Positions 58,011-64,000 of a DNA stretch of 64,000 bases are shown piece after piece; the first letter of the stretch is position 1, and every line of letters begins with the position of its first letter. The DNA comes from CAVXEH01 sp963805305 (GTDB lineage: Bacteria; Chloroflexota; Limnocylindria; QHBO01): assembly GCA_963805305.1 (NCBI GenBank), contig CAWDTM010000008.1, positions 1 to 64,000 of the forward strand. Reading direction: 5' to 3'. The notes below the pieces were generated by a model. That model was given only the letters and a program-made list of their open reading frames with translations. It did no database searches and was not told the DNA's origin. The position numbers and the translations under genes were made by a program.

Positions 58011-58354
58011 GCGGCCGGATCGGTCTCCGCGCCGGCGCCTGCAGACGGCCCGCGCGCCGCCGTCGCGGCCGTGCGCGCGGCGACCTCGAAGGCATTGCCC
58101 CGGTACCACCCCCCTCCGGACCGCCACGAGCGGAAGGAGGCGCGCAGGTAGCGCGCCGCGAACGGCGGGCCGTATCGGTTCCATTGCCGCACATGCTCCA
58201 GCTCGTGGGCGAGCTCGTCGGGCGCGAGCGGGCGCCAGGTGAAGACGTGTCGGCCAAGGGTGATCGCAAGCCAGTCGGGCAGGAGGAGGCGTGCGCCGAT
58301 CCCGCGCAGCGCGGGATGCACGTGGAGCCGATGGTCCGGAGCTTCGGTCCCCAC
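58007..58354 (-). CDS. Small HExxH protein (DUF4157-like)
   Basis: A 115-residue protein with LAPDELAHELEHVRQWNRYGPPFAARYLRASF. The HELEH motif with the downstream region resembles the zinc-binding core of DUF4157-type domains and minimal metallopeptidases. No signal peptide or other domain. The GTG start lies 4 nt after the glycosyltransferase stop, so it is likely the last gene of the ferredoxin-GT2 operon. Whether it is an active peptidase cannot be judged. Confidence 0.65.
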   Translation of the reverse strand: MGTEAPDHRLHVHPALRGIGARLLLPDWLAITLGRHVFTWRPLAPDELAHELEHVRQWNRYGPPFAARYLRASFRSWRSGGGWYRGNAFEVAARTAATAARGPSAGAGAETDPAA

Positions 58355-58358
58355 CCGC

Positions 58359-59327
58359 TCAGTCGTGCTGACGCCGATGCGATGGTGGCCACGGGCCGGG
58401 CGCCAGGAGCAGGTCCGGACGGTTGCCCCAGCGCTTCAGGAATCGGTAGAAGTTTCGTCGGCTGAGCCGGTCGCGCTCCGCGTCCGGCAGGGACGCGTAC
58501 CCACGGTGCTCGTGCCGCTCGAGCGCCAGCGCAGCGGTTCGCATGGCGCGCCAGCCCGCGGCGCGCGCCGCGAACGAGAAGTCCAGGTCCGCATTTCGGT
58601 AGAAGCGGAACCGTTGGTCGAAGAGCCCCACGTCGCGGAGAACCTCGCGGCGGACCGCAAGGCAGTAGCCCTCGACGGCATCCACCTCGCCGGGAGGGGC
58701 CTCGCTGAACTGGCGCAGGTCGGCGGACCGCACGCCATACCCACCGGCGATCCCCACCTGCGGGCGCTCGAGAATGGCGACCAGCGGACCCACGAAGTCG
58801 CCGACCGGCTCCAGGCAGGTGTCGATCAGGATCGTGACCTTCCCCCGGCTGCGCCGCAGGCCCAGGTTCACCGCGTCGGCCCATCCGAGCCGTTCGCTCG
58901 TCCGCAGGACGACGGGTTCCCCCGGCAGCACGACCGCGGCCAGCAGCGGGTCGAGGTCGTACGAGGGTGCGTTGGCCACCACCACCAGCTCCCACCGGTC
59001 GCGCGGTGGGTGGGCGGCCAGTCCGGCAACGAAGCGGGCGAGGTCGGCCGGGTGCTCGTCGGCCACGACGACCAGCGTCGCCGTCATGGTGGCCGGCTCG
59101 TCGAGGAGGCTGGCAAGGTCGTCGGCCCGCGCGTAGCCGACCCTGTCGGGAGTCGCGGCGGCCAGGGCGGGGCGCAGTGTCGTTCCCGTTGGGCCGTCGG
59201 CCACGTCCCAGCCCAGGGCGCGAAGCTGATCGCGGAGGATATCGGCCCGTGCGAAGTCGCCGGACGACCGCGCCGTAGCGCGCTCCTCGACCAGTCGTGC
59301 CGCTTCTTCGGGGATGGCGTCGCTCAC
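58359..59327 (-). CDS. GT2 glycosyltransferase with N-terminal CysRS-tail-like domain
   Basis: A 322-residue protein. The first ~55 residues (AARLVEERATARSSGDFARADILRDQLRALGWDVADGPTGTTLR) match the C-terminal end of cysteinyl-tRNA synthetase, where a similar ERxxAR..DFxxAD.IRDxL..LG...D...GT..R sequence is standard. The rest is a GT-A glycosyltransferase (TATLVVVADEHPADLARFVAGLAAHPPRDRWELVVV, ERLGWADAVNLGLRRSRGKVTILIDTCLEP, VEGYCLAVRREVLRDVGLFDQRFRFYRNADLDFSFAARAAGW). GTG start inside the ferredoxin stop. The role of the extra domain is unknown. Confidence 0.8.
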   Translation of the reverse strand: MSDAIPEEAARLVEERATARSSGDFARADILRDQLRALGWDVADGPTGTTLRPALAAATPDRVGYARADDLASLLDEPATMTATLVVVADEHPADLARFVAGLAAHPPRDRWELVVVANAPSYDLDPLLAAVVLPGEPVVLRTSERLGWADAVNLGLRRSRGKVTILIDTCLEPVGDFVGPLVAILERPQVGIAGGYGVRSADLRQFSEAPPGEVDAVEGYCLAVRREVLRDVGLFDQRFRFYRNADLDFSFAARAAGWRAMRTAALALERHEHRGYASLPDAERDRLSRRNFYRFLKRWGNRPDLLLAPGPWPPSHRRQHD

Positions 59328-59719
59328 GGACGCGGGCGTCCTGTGCCGGCGGGCCAGGGCGCCGCCCGGCCCCGGGGACGACCATCCGCGTCGCGCTCGA
59401 GCTTGTGGGCGCCCGGGGTGGGCGGGTCGTAGCGCAGGTGCTCGACCGGCTGACCCGCGACGAGGTGCCGGGCCACGATCTCGTCCGCGTCGTCGGGGGT
59501 CAGGGCCGCGTACCAGGTTCCCTCCGGATACACGACCGCCATGGGCCCGTTGCCGCACTGGCTGAAGCAACCGGCGTGGTTCACGCGGACGCGATCACCC
59601 AGGCCGCGAGCCTTGACCAGGCTCTTCAGGCGGGCGTGAACCGCCAGCCCGTGACCATCGACCGTGGGGCACCAATCACCGCCGGTGCAGACGAAGACAT
59701 GGCGTTCGAAGACGGGCAT
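59324..59719 (-). CDS. Thioredoxin-like [2Fe-2S] ferredoxin domain protein
   Basis: A 131-residue protein. The N-terminal 95 residues are a thioredoxin-like [2Fe-2S] domain with Cys11 and Cys17 (VFVCTGGDWCPTVDG) and Cys51 and Cys55 (VNHAGCFSQCGNGPMAVVYPEGTWY), the same layout as cobalt-ferredoxin-like and NuoE-like proteins. The last 35 residues are Arg/Pro-rich. Probable electron carrier. ATG 59719; TACGTT 8 nt upstream on the reverse strand may be a -10 element. Overlaps the GT2 gene (GTGA). Confidence 0.85.
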   Translation of the reverse strand: MPVFERHVFVCTGGDWCPTVDGHGLAVHARLKSLVKARGLGDRVRVNHAGCFSQCGNGPMAVVYPEGTWYAALTPDDADEIVARHLVAGQPVEHLRYDPPTPGAHKLERDADGRPRGRAAPWPAGTGRPRP

Positions 59720-59868
59720 GGGGACGAAACGTACTCCTGGCGGCAACCGAAAGTACCGGATGGTCGGACGGCACCCCAACCTTACTATCCGATCAGGAAC
59801 CGCGCCGACCGCACCCAACCCGACCGACGCGATCCCGATGCCAAGAGTGCCCCAGGAGTTCGCAACCG

Positions 59869-60054
59869 ATGATGACCAACGAGGTAGGGAAGCTGCTGAC
59901 GGCGACCGAGGTCGCCGAGATGCTGCACCTGCACGTGAACACGGTCAAGCGGCTCGGCGACCGCGGAGAGCTGCCGTTCTTCCGCGTCTGCAAGCGCGGG
60001 GACCGCCGCTTCCGCTACGACGACGTGCTGGACTTCCTGCGCCGGGCCAAATAG
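59869..60054 (+). CDS. Helix-turn-helix DNA-binding protein (excisionase/MerR-like)
   Basis: A 61-residue protein consisting of one winged helix-turn-helix of the excisionase-family type: LLTATEVAEMLHLHVNTVKRLGDRGELPFFRVCKRGDRRFRYDDVLDFLRRAK. Such proteins bind DNA as small architectural or regulatory factors, in phage excision but also in chromosomal control. No integrase gene is nearby, so an excision role is unlikely here. Start could be either of two adjacent ATG codons. Confidence 0.85.
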   Translation: MMTNEVGKLLTATEVAEMLHLHVNTVKRLGDRGELPFFRVCKRGDRRFRYDDVLDFLRRAK

Positions 60055-60194
60055 CCCCGCGAATCACAAGCGGCCCGGCTCCCACGCCGGGGCGCCTGCG
60101 TTCCCTCCAGGGGGGCGCGCGACGACCGCCGAGGTGCCGATCTCTCGGCGGTCCTCGCATGTCCGGCCCAGGTTGTCGGTCATAATGCCGCCCC

Positions 60195-61358
60195 ATGACC
60201 GATGAACCCCGCCTGCGCCTGGCTGAGGGGCACCGTCTCCTCGACGCCAGCGACAACGACGCCGCGATCCGGATCCTTGCCTCCCTGACCGGGCACCCGG
60301 ACCGCGAGCTCGCATCGGAGGCGTGGCTCCTGATCGGCACCGCCCGCTATCGGCTCGACGACGAGCCGGGCGCCCTGGTTGCCTGGCAGCAGGCCGCGGC
60401 CCTGGGCGGATCGAACGCCTGGCTGGGCTGGAAGAGCGTCGCGGAGCAGCAGGTCCGGAACGGGAACCTGGAAGAGGCGGTCGCCGCGTATCGCGAGGCC
60501 GACCGGCGTGCACCCGGCCCGGAGCGCGGGGCCATCGCGAACCGCATCGCCTGGCTGCTCAAGGAGACCGGCCACGACTTCGCCGCCCGGCGCCAGTTCA
60601 ACCGGGCACGCGGGTCGTACGGTGCGTATGCCGCGTACGTGACCTGGGGCCTCATTGCGATCAACGTCATCGTCTTCCTCATCGACGCCTCGATGGGCGG
60701 GAACCTGGGGAACATCTGGGGCGGATTCGGAGGCCCGCTGGTGCAGGCCGGCGCGGTGTACCAGCCGTACGTGGCGGACGGGGAGTGGTGGCGGCTCATC
60801 ACCTCCGCGTTCCTCCACCTGGGCCTGCTGCACATCGGCTTCAACATGTACGCGCTGTACCTGTTCGGGCCGATCATGGAGGACCTCTACGGGCACGTCG
60901 AGTACCTGGTCATCTACCTGCTCTGCGCCCTCGGAGGCTCCGTGCTCACCATCCTGCTCACGCCAACCCAGGCGGCGGCGGGGGCCTCCGGCGCCATCTT
61001 CGGGCTCTTCGGGGTGGGCTTCATGGTCTGGCGCCGCCGGCACCTGATCCTGAACCCCATGGCCCGCGCCATCCTGTCGCAGGTCGGGACGCTCCTGGTG
61101 CTGAACCTAGTCATCACCTTCACCATCCCCGGCATCAGCTGGACCGGCCACGTGGGCGGGCTCCTCGTGGGAGCGGCCATTGGCTTCCTGATCCCGCCGG
61201 CGGGTGGAACCACGCTGGCCGGCATGTGGCGCACGGCATCGGGCGAGAGCATGGAACGCCCGTTCCCGATCCTGGCCCGGGTCGTGGTCTACGCGGTGAT
61301 CCTCGCCATCCTGGTGGTTGGAACCTCCTGGGCCGTCCAGCCCGGGCGGTTCTTCTAG
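60195..61358 (+). CDS. Rhomboid-family intramembrane protease with TPR-like N-terminus
   Basis: A 387-residue protein. Residues 1-135 are helical repeats of TPR type (LAEGHRLLDASDNDAAIRILASL, WLLIGTARYRLDDEPGALVAWQQAAALGG, LEEAVAAYREADRRAP). Residues 148-380 form a rhomboid core: Asn217 in HLGLLHIGFNMYALYLFGPIMEDLYG, catalytic Ser265 in GASGAIFGLFG and His319 in GHVGGLLVGAAIGFL. The Ser-His dyad and oxyanion Asn are intact, so proteolysis in the membrane is likely. CATAAT 8 nt before ATG 60195 may be the -10 element. Confidence 0.87.
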   Translation: MTDEPRLRLAEGHRLLDASDNDAAIRILASLTGHPDRELASEAWLLIGTARYRLDDEPGALVAWQQAAALGGSNAWLGWKSVAEQQVRNGNLEEAVAAYREADRRAPGPERGAIANRIAWLLKETGHDFAARRQFNRARGSYGAYAAYVTWGLIAINVIVFLIDASMGGNLGNIWGGFGGPLVQAGAVYQPYVADGEWWRLITSAFLHLGLLHIGFNMYALYLFGPIMEDLYGHVEYLVIYLLCALGGSVLTILLTPTQAAAGASGAIFGLFGVGFMVWRRRHLILNPMARAILSQVGTLLVLNLVITFTIPGISWTGHVGGLLVGAAIGFLIPPAGGTTLAGMWRTASGESMERPFPILARVVVYAVILAILVVGTSWAVQPGRFF

Positions 61359-61379
61359 GGGTTGCCACGGCGACGCGCC

Positions 61380-61385
61380 TAGAAT
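61380..61385 (+). promoter_or_regulatory. -10 element TAGAAT of the dienelactone hydrolase gene
   Basis: TAGAAT ends exactly 6 nt before ATG 61392, with no ribosome-binding site between. It is the same hexamer as at 16932 and 63244. Confidence 0.6.
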
Positions 61386-61391
61386 CGGCGC

Positions 61392-62165
61392 ATGTGCTTT
61401 GACATCGATGCTCATCCGCCGCTGCCGCCCATCCACGGGGCCGCGCTCGACGCACGCGACCTGATCCTCACCTCGGCCGATGGGACTCGCGTTGCCGCCT
61501 ACGCGGCCCGAGCGGCGGACGCCACCGGGGCGGGCATCGTGATCTGTCCCGACGTCCGCGGCCTGGTTCCGTACTACGAGGAGCTGACCCTGCGATTCGC
61601 GGAAGCGGGGGTCGACGCCATCACGTTCGACTACTTCAGCCGCACCGCCGGAACGGGCAAGCGGGACGCTGACTTCGACTATCAGCCGCAGGTGGCGCTC
61701 ACCCGGCCCGACACGCTGTACGCGGATGTTGCGGCTGCGGCGGCGCATCTCCGGACTCCGGAAGGCGGATCGGTGAGCCGCCTCTTCGCGGTCGGATTCT
61801 GCTTCGGCGGGCGGCTCAGCTACCTGCAGGCCGCGCGCCCGGATCTGGACCTCGCCGGCGTCATCGGCTTCTACGGCTGGCCCATCGGGACCCATCGGAC
61901 CGGCCTGGCGTCCCCGGCGGAGATGGCGCCGAAGTTCACGTGCAGCGTGCTCGCCCTGTGGGGTGGCGCAGACCAGGGCATCCCGGCGGAGGCTCGCGAC
62001 GCGTTCGACGCGGCCATGGATGCAGCAAGGGTCACGCACATCAGCGTCGCCTATGACGGCGCGACCCATTCATTCTTCGATCGGCGAGCGGACGAGTTCG
62101 CCGACGCGTCGGCGGATGCCTGGCGCCGGATGCTCGACTTCATGGCTGTCCCGACCCTGTCCTGA
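61392..62165 (+). CDS. Dienelactone hydrolase-family protein
   Basis: A 257-residue alpha/beta hydrolase. The nucleophile elbow is VGFCFGGRLSYL, with Cys as in true dienelactone hydrolase; the acid is in LWGGADQGIP and the His in VAYDGATHSFFDRRADEF. GIVICPDVRGLVPYYEELTLRFAEAGVDAITFDYF is the oxyanion region of the family. The enzymes hydrolyse dienelactones or related esters. No catechol-cleavage genes are adjacent, so the natural substrate is open. Confidence 0.87.
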   Translation: MCFDIDAHPPLPPIHGAALDARDLILTSADGTRVAAYAARAADATGAGIVICPDVRGLVPYYEELTLRFAEAGVDAITFDYFSRTAGTGKRDADFDYQPQVALTRPDTLYADVAAAAAHLRTPEGGSVSRLFAVGFCFGGRLSYLQAARPDLDLAGVIGFYGWPIGTHRTGLASPAEMAPKFTCSVLALWGGADQGIPAEARDAFDAAMDAARVTHISVAYDGATHSFFDRRADEFADASADAWRRMLDFMAVPTLS

Positions 62166-62172
62166 CGGCGGG

Positions 62173-63054
62173 TCAGACCCGCGAGGGTGTCTGCTCGGTG
62201 CGTATGACCTCGGCCGGCTTCAGCGGGCGCAGGTAGAGCGTCAGCACCAGGCCGATGTACCCGAGCCACACGATCAGGCGCGTCCATTCCGGTGCGGCGG
62301 CGTAGCCGACCAGTGCGTGCAGGAACTGGCCGACGATCCCCAGCCCACCGCCGGCGTCGGGAAGCACGGTCGACAGGTCGAAGGCGGAATGCGTGCCGAA
62401 GCCGATCCATCCGATCTCGATGAACTCGTGCAGGGCGCTCGCGACCAGCCCGCCGGCCACGAAGACGAGGGCCACTCCGGTCCAGGTGAAGAAGATCCGC
62501 AGGTTGATGGCGCGAGACCCCCGGTAGAAGCCGATCCCCAGCACGGCGGCGATGGCCAGGCCGATGACGGCACCAACGAGAACCGAGAGGGCACCCTGCT
62601 CCGCCCGCGAGGCGGCGGTCGCCTGGCCAAGCAGGAAGAGCGAGGTCTCGATCCCTTCGCGAATGACGACGGTGAAGGCAAGGACGGCCAGTCCGGTGAC
62701 CCGTCCGCCGGTGAGGGATCGGTCGACGGCGGCGCGCAGCTCGTGGCTCACCGACGTGGCCGTCCGCCGCATCCAGAACAGCATCCAGGTCACGACGACG
62801 GCAGCCAGCAGCAGCGTCGTGCCCTCGAAGATCTGCTCCGCCGGCGATGGCAGCTCCTGGAGGGTGACCCACAGGACGGCGCCCAGGGCGGCGCTCAGGG
62901 CGATCGCCCACCCGACGCCGGCCCAGATCCGACCGAACGCCGAACGGTGCCCGGCGCGGGCCAGGTAGGTGAGGATGATGCTCACGATGAGTGCGGCTTC
63001 GACGCCTTCGCGCAGCCCGGTCAGGAGCCCGGTCGTCAGTGATCCCAGATCCAA
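62173..63054 (-). CDS. FTR1-family iron permease
   Basis: A 293-residue membrane protein with seven hydrophobic segments. Two iron-binding motifs are present: RExxE as REGVE at about residues 15-19 (LLTGLREGVEAALIVSIILTYL) and REGIE at 132-136 (FTVVIREGIETSLFLLG). This is the FTR1/EfeU pattern for ferric or ferrous iron uptake. No EfeO or EfeB gene is adjacent within the window. The frame extends to GTG 63129, but family members start just before the first motif, so TTG 63054 is preferred; the start is uncertain. Confidence 0.85.
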   Translation of the reverse strand: MDLGSLTTGLLTGLREGVEAALIVSIILTYLARAGHRSAFGRIWAGVGWAIALSAALGAVLWVTLQELPSPAEQIFEGTTLLLAAVVVTWMLFWMRRTATSVSHELRAAVDRSLTGGRVTGLAVLAFTVVIREGIETSLFLLGQATAASRAEQGALSVLVGAVIGLAIAAVLGIGFYRGSRAINLRIFFTWTGVALVFVAGGLVASALHEFIEIGWIGFGTHSAFDLSTVLPDAGGGLGIVGQFLHALVGYAAAPEWTRLIVWLGYIGLVLTLYLRPLKPAEVIRTEQTPSRV

Positions 63055-63243
63055 GAGCGTGCGTCTCCCGACATTCGTGCAAGGTGGCGGTGTCGCGGCT
63101 CCGCCGGTCCCTTCGTGGCCGGGAAGCACTCGCTGGTTAGGCTAGACAGAGGTCAGACGTTCGTCAATACGAACTACCAGCGGCCAGGTCGGAAATAGAC
63201 GGCTCGACACCGCCTTCCGGCCCGGGTCCGGCTGCGGCGCGTC

Positions 63244-63249
63244 TAGAAT
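63244..63249 (+). promoter_or_regulatory. -10 element TAGAAT of the acyl-CoA dehydrogenase gene
   Basis: TAGAAT lies 39 nt before ATG 63289. Unlike the leaderless cases, this gene has a Shine-Dalgarno GGAGA (63278-63282) 6 nt from the start, so the transcript should carry a ~30-nt leader. Confidence 0.5.
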
Positions 63250-63288
63250 CGCAGAAGACGTCAACGACTCCTCCTGCGGAGACCTTTC

Positions 63289-64000
63289 ATGATCGATCTT
63301 TCGCTGACCGACGCGCAGCGCGAGGTGCAGCGGACCGCTCGCGCCTTTGCCGAGCGCGAGATCCTGCCGCGCATCGCCGACCTGGACAGCACGGCGACCT
63401 ACGACCGCTCCCTCTTCGAGAAGATGGGCGCGGAGGGCTTCCTGGGCCTGCCCATCCCCGAGCGGTACGGCGGGGCCGGCATGGACTACATCGCCTTTGC
63501 GCTCCTCTGCGAGGAGATGGAGCGCGCCGACACCGCCTTCCGTGTCGTCTACTCGGTGCACACCGGGCTCAACTCGCTGACCCTGCTCCAGTGGGGGAAC
63601 GAGGACCAGAAGCAGCGCTACCTGGTTCCCCAGGCCCGGGGCGAGAAGCTGGCCACGTTCGGGCTCACCGAGCCCGGGGTCGGCTCGGACGCGGCAAACC
63701 TGGCGACCACCGCGCGGCGCGACGGTGACCGCTATCTCCTCAACGGAAGCAAGATCTGGATCAGCCTCGCGGATACCGCGGACAACTTCCTGGTCTTCGC
63801 CACCGTCGACAAGAGCAGGGGCCACAAGGGGATCACCGCCTTCATCGTGGAGCGGGACTTCCCGGGCTTCTCCTCCGACTCGCTCCACGGCAAGCTCGGC
63901 GTGCGAGCCGGCAACACGGGAATCCTCTACTTCGACAACTGCGAGGTTCCCGTCGAGAACCGGGTCGGCGAGGAGGGAGAGGGCTTCACCATCGCGATGA
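63289..64000 (+). CDS. Acyl-CoA dehydrogenase, 5' part (runs off the window)
   Basis: The first 237 codons of an acyl-CoA dehydrogenase of the glutaryl-CoA dehydrogenase-like group. It begins IDLSLTDAQREVQRTARAFAEREILPRIADLD. The FAD- and substrate-binding region is LATFGLTEPGVGSDAANLATTARRDGDRYLLNGSKIWISLADTADNFLVFATVD, followed by KLGVRAGNTGILYFDNCEVPVENRVGEEGEGF. The catalytic Glu region lies beyond the window end. It would oxidise an acyl-CoA to the enoyl-CoA in fatty-acid or amino-acid breakdown. Confidence 0.9.
   Translation, partial: MIDLSLTDAQREVQRTARAFAEREILPRIADLDSTATYDRSLFEKMGAEGFLGLPIPERYGGAGMDYIAFALLCEEMERADTAFRVVYSVHTGLNSLTLLQWGNEDQKQRYLVPQARGEKLATFGLTEPGVGSDAANLATTARRDGDRYLLNGSKIWISLADTADNFLVFATVDKSRGHKGITAFIVERDFPGFSSDSLHGKLGVRAGNTGILYFDNCEVPVENRVGEEGEGFTIAM

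Noticed and set aside
1..64000. CRISPR arrays, insertion-sequence transposases, rRNA or riboswitches
   Set aside because: I looked for regularly spaced short direct repeats, transposase motifs and common riboswitch cores and saw none that I could support.

Overview
The window is a 64 kb stretch of high-GC bacterial chromosome with no ribosomal RNA genes and one tRNA. Gene content suggests a Chloroflexota-like or actinobacterial soil or freshwater bacterium: a coenzyme F420-dependent glucose-6-phosphate dehydrogenase, several ECF sigma factors with membrane anti-sigma partners, many lipoproteins with Ser/Thr/Pro-rich linkers, and apparently leaderless genes with a TANNNT box 6-7 nt before the start codon. 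The phylum is an inference; no marker gene here settles it.

Region 1 (1-20 kb) is accessory in character. It has a decayed tyrosine integrase, two ribbon-helix-helix/PIN toxin-antitoxin modules, and five same-strand copies of a dispersed hairpin repeat (near 13, 2702, 4829, 17616 and 19451). Between these lie a signalling block (4964-11324: substrate-binding lipoprotein, dCache histidine kinase, three receiver-domain proteins of which one is a REC-nucleotide cyclase fusion, a LuxR-type regulator and a degenerate kinase), an ECF sigma factor with a SnoaL tail, an ECF42 sigma factor with its DGPF/YCII partner, a GT39-type membrane glycosyltransferase and a thioredoxin-like protein.

Region 2 (19.5-34 kb) holds an ECF sigma/anti-sigma pair with a truncated duplicate, a TetR regulator overlapping a rifampicin-phosphotransferase-like enzyme, a DrrAB-type ABC exporter with its own TetR regulator, a SipW-type signal peptidase between two putative exported substrates, a Crp/Fnr regulator and an ADP-forming acyl-CoA synthetase.

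Region 3 (34-48 kb) has a small gene flanked by perfect DnaA-box-like 9-mers, L-2-hydroxyglutarate oxidase, a cN-I type 5'-nucleotidase, tRNA-Arg(TCT), the F420 enzyme, a second sigma/anti-sigma pair, an arsR-permease-redoxin operon and a two-domain universal stress protein.

Region 4 (48-64 kb) is metabolic and membrane-related: rubrerythrin, a CoA-transferase, an overlapping three-gene operon (fused 2-oxoacid dehydrogenase E1, FabD-like acyltransferase, AlkA-like glycosylase), a DUF3352 membrane protein with a cupin, an overlapping ferredoxin/GT2/HExxH operon, a TPR-rhomboid protease, a dienelactone hydrolase, an FTR1 iron permease and the start of an acyl-CoA dehydrogenase. Many neighbours overlap by 4 nt (ATGA, GTGA or TTGA), which supports the operon assignments.
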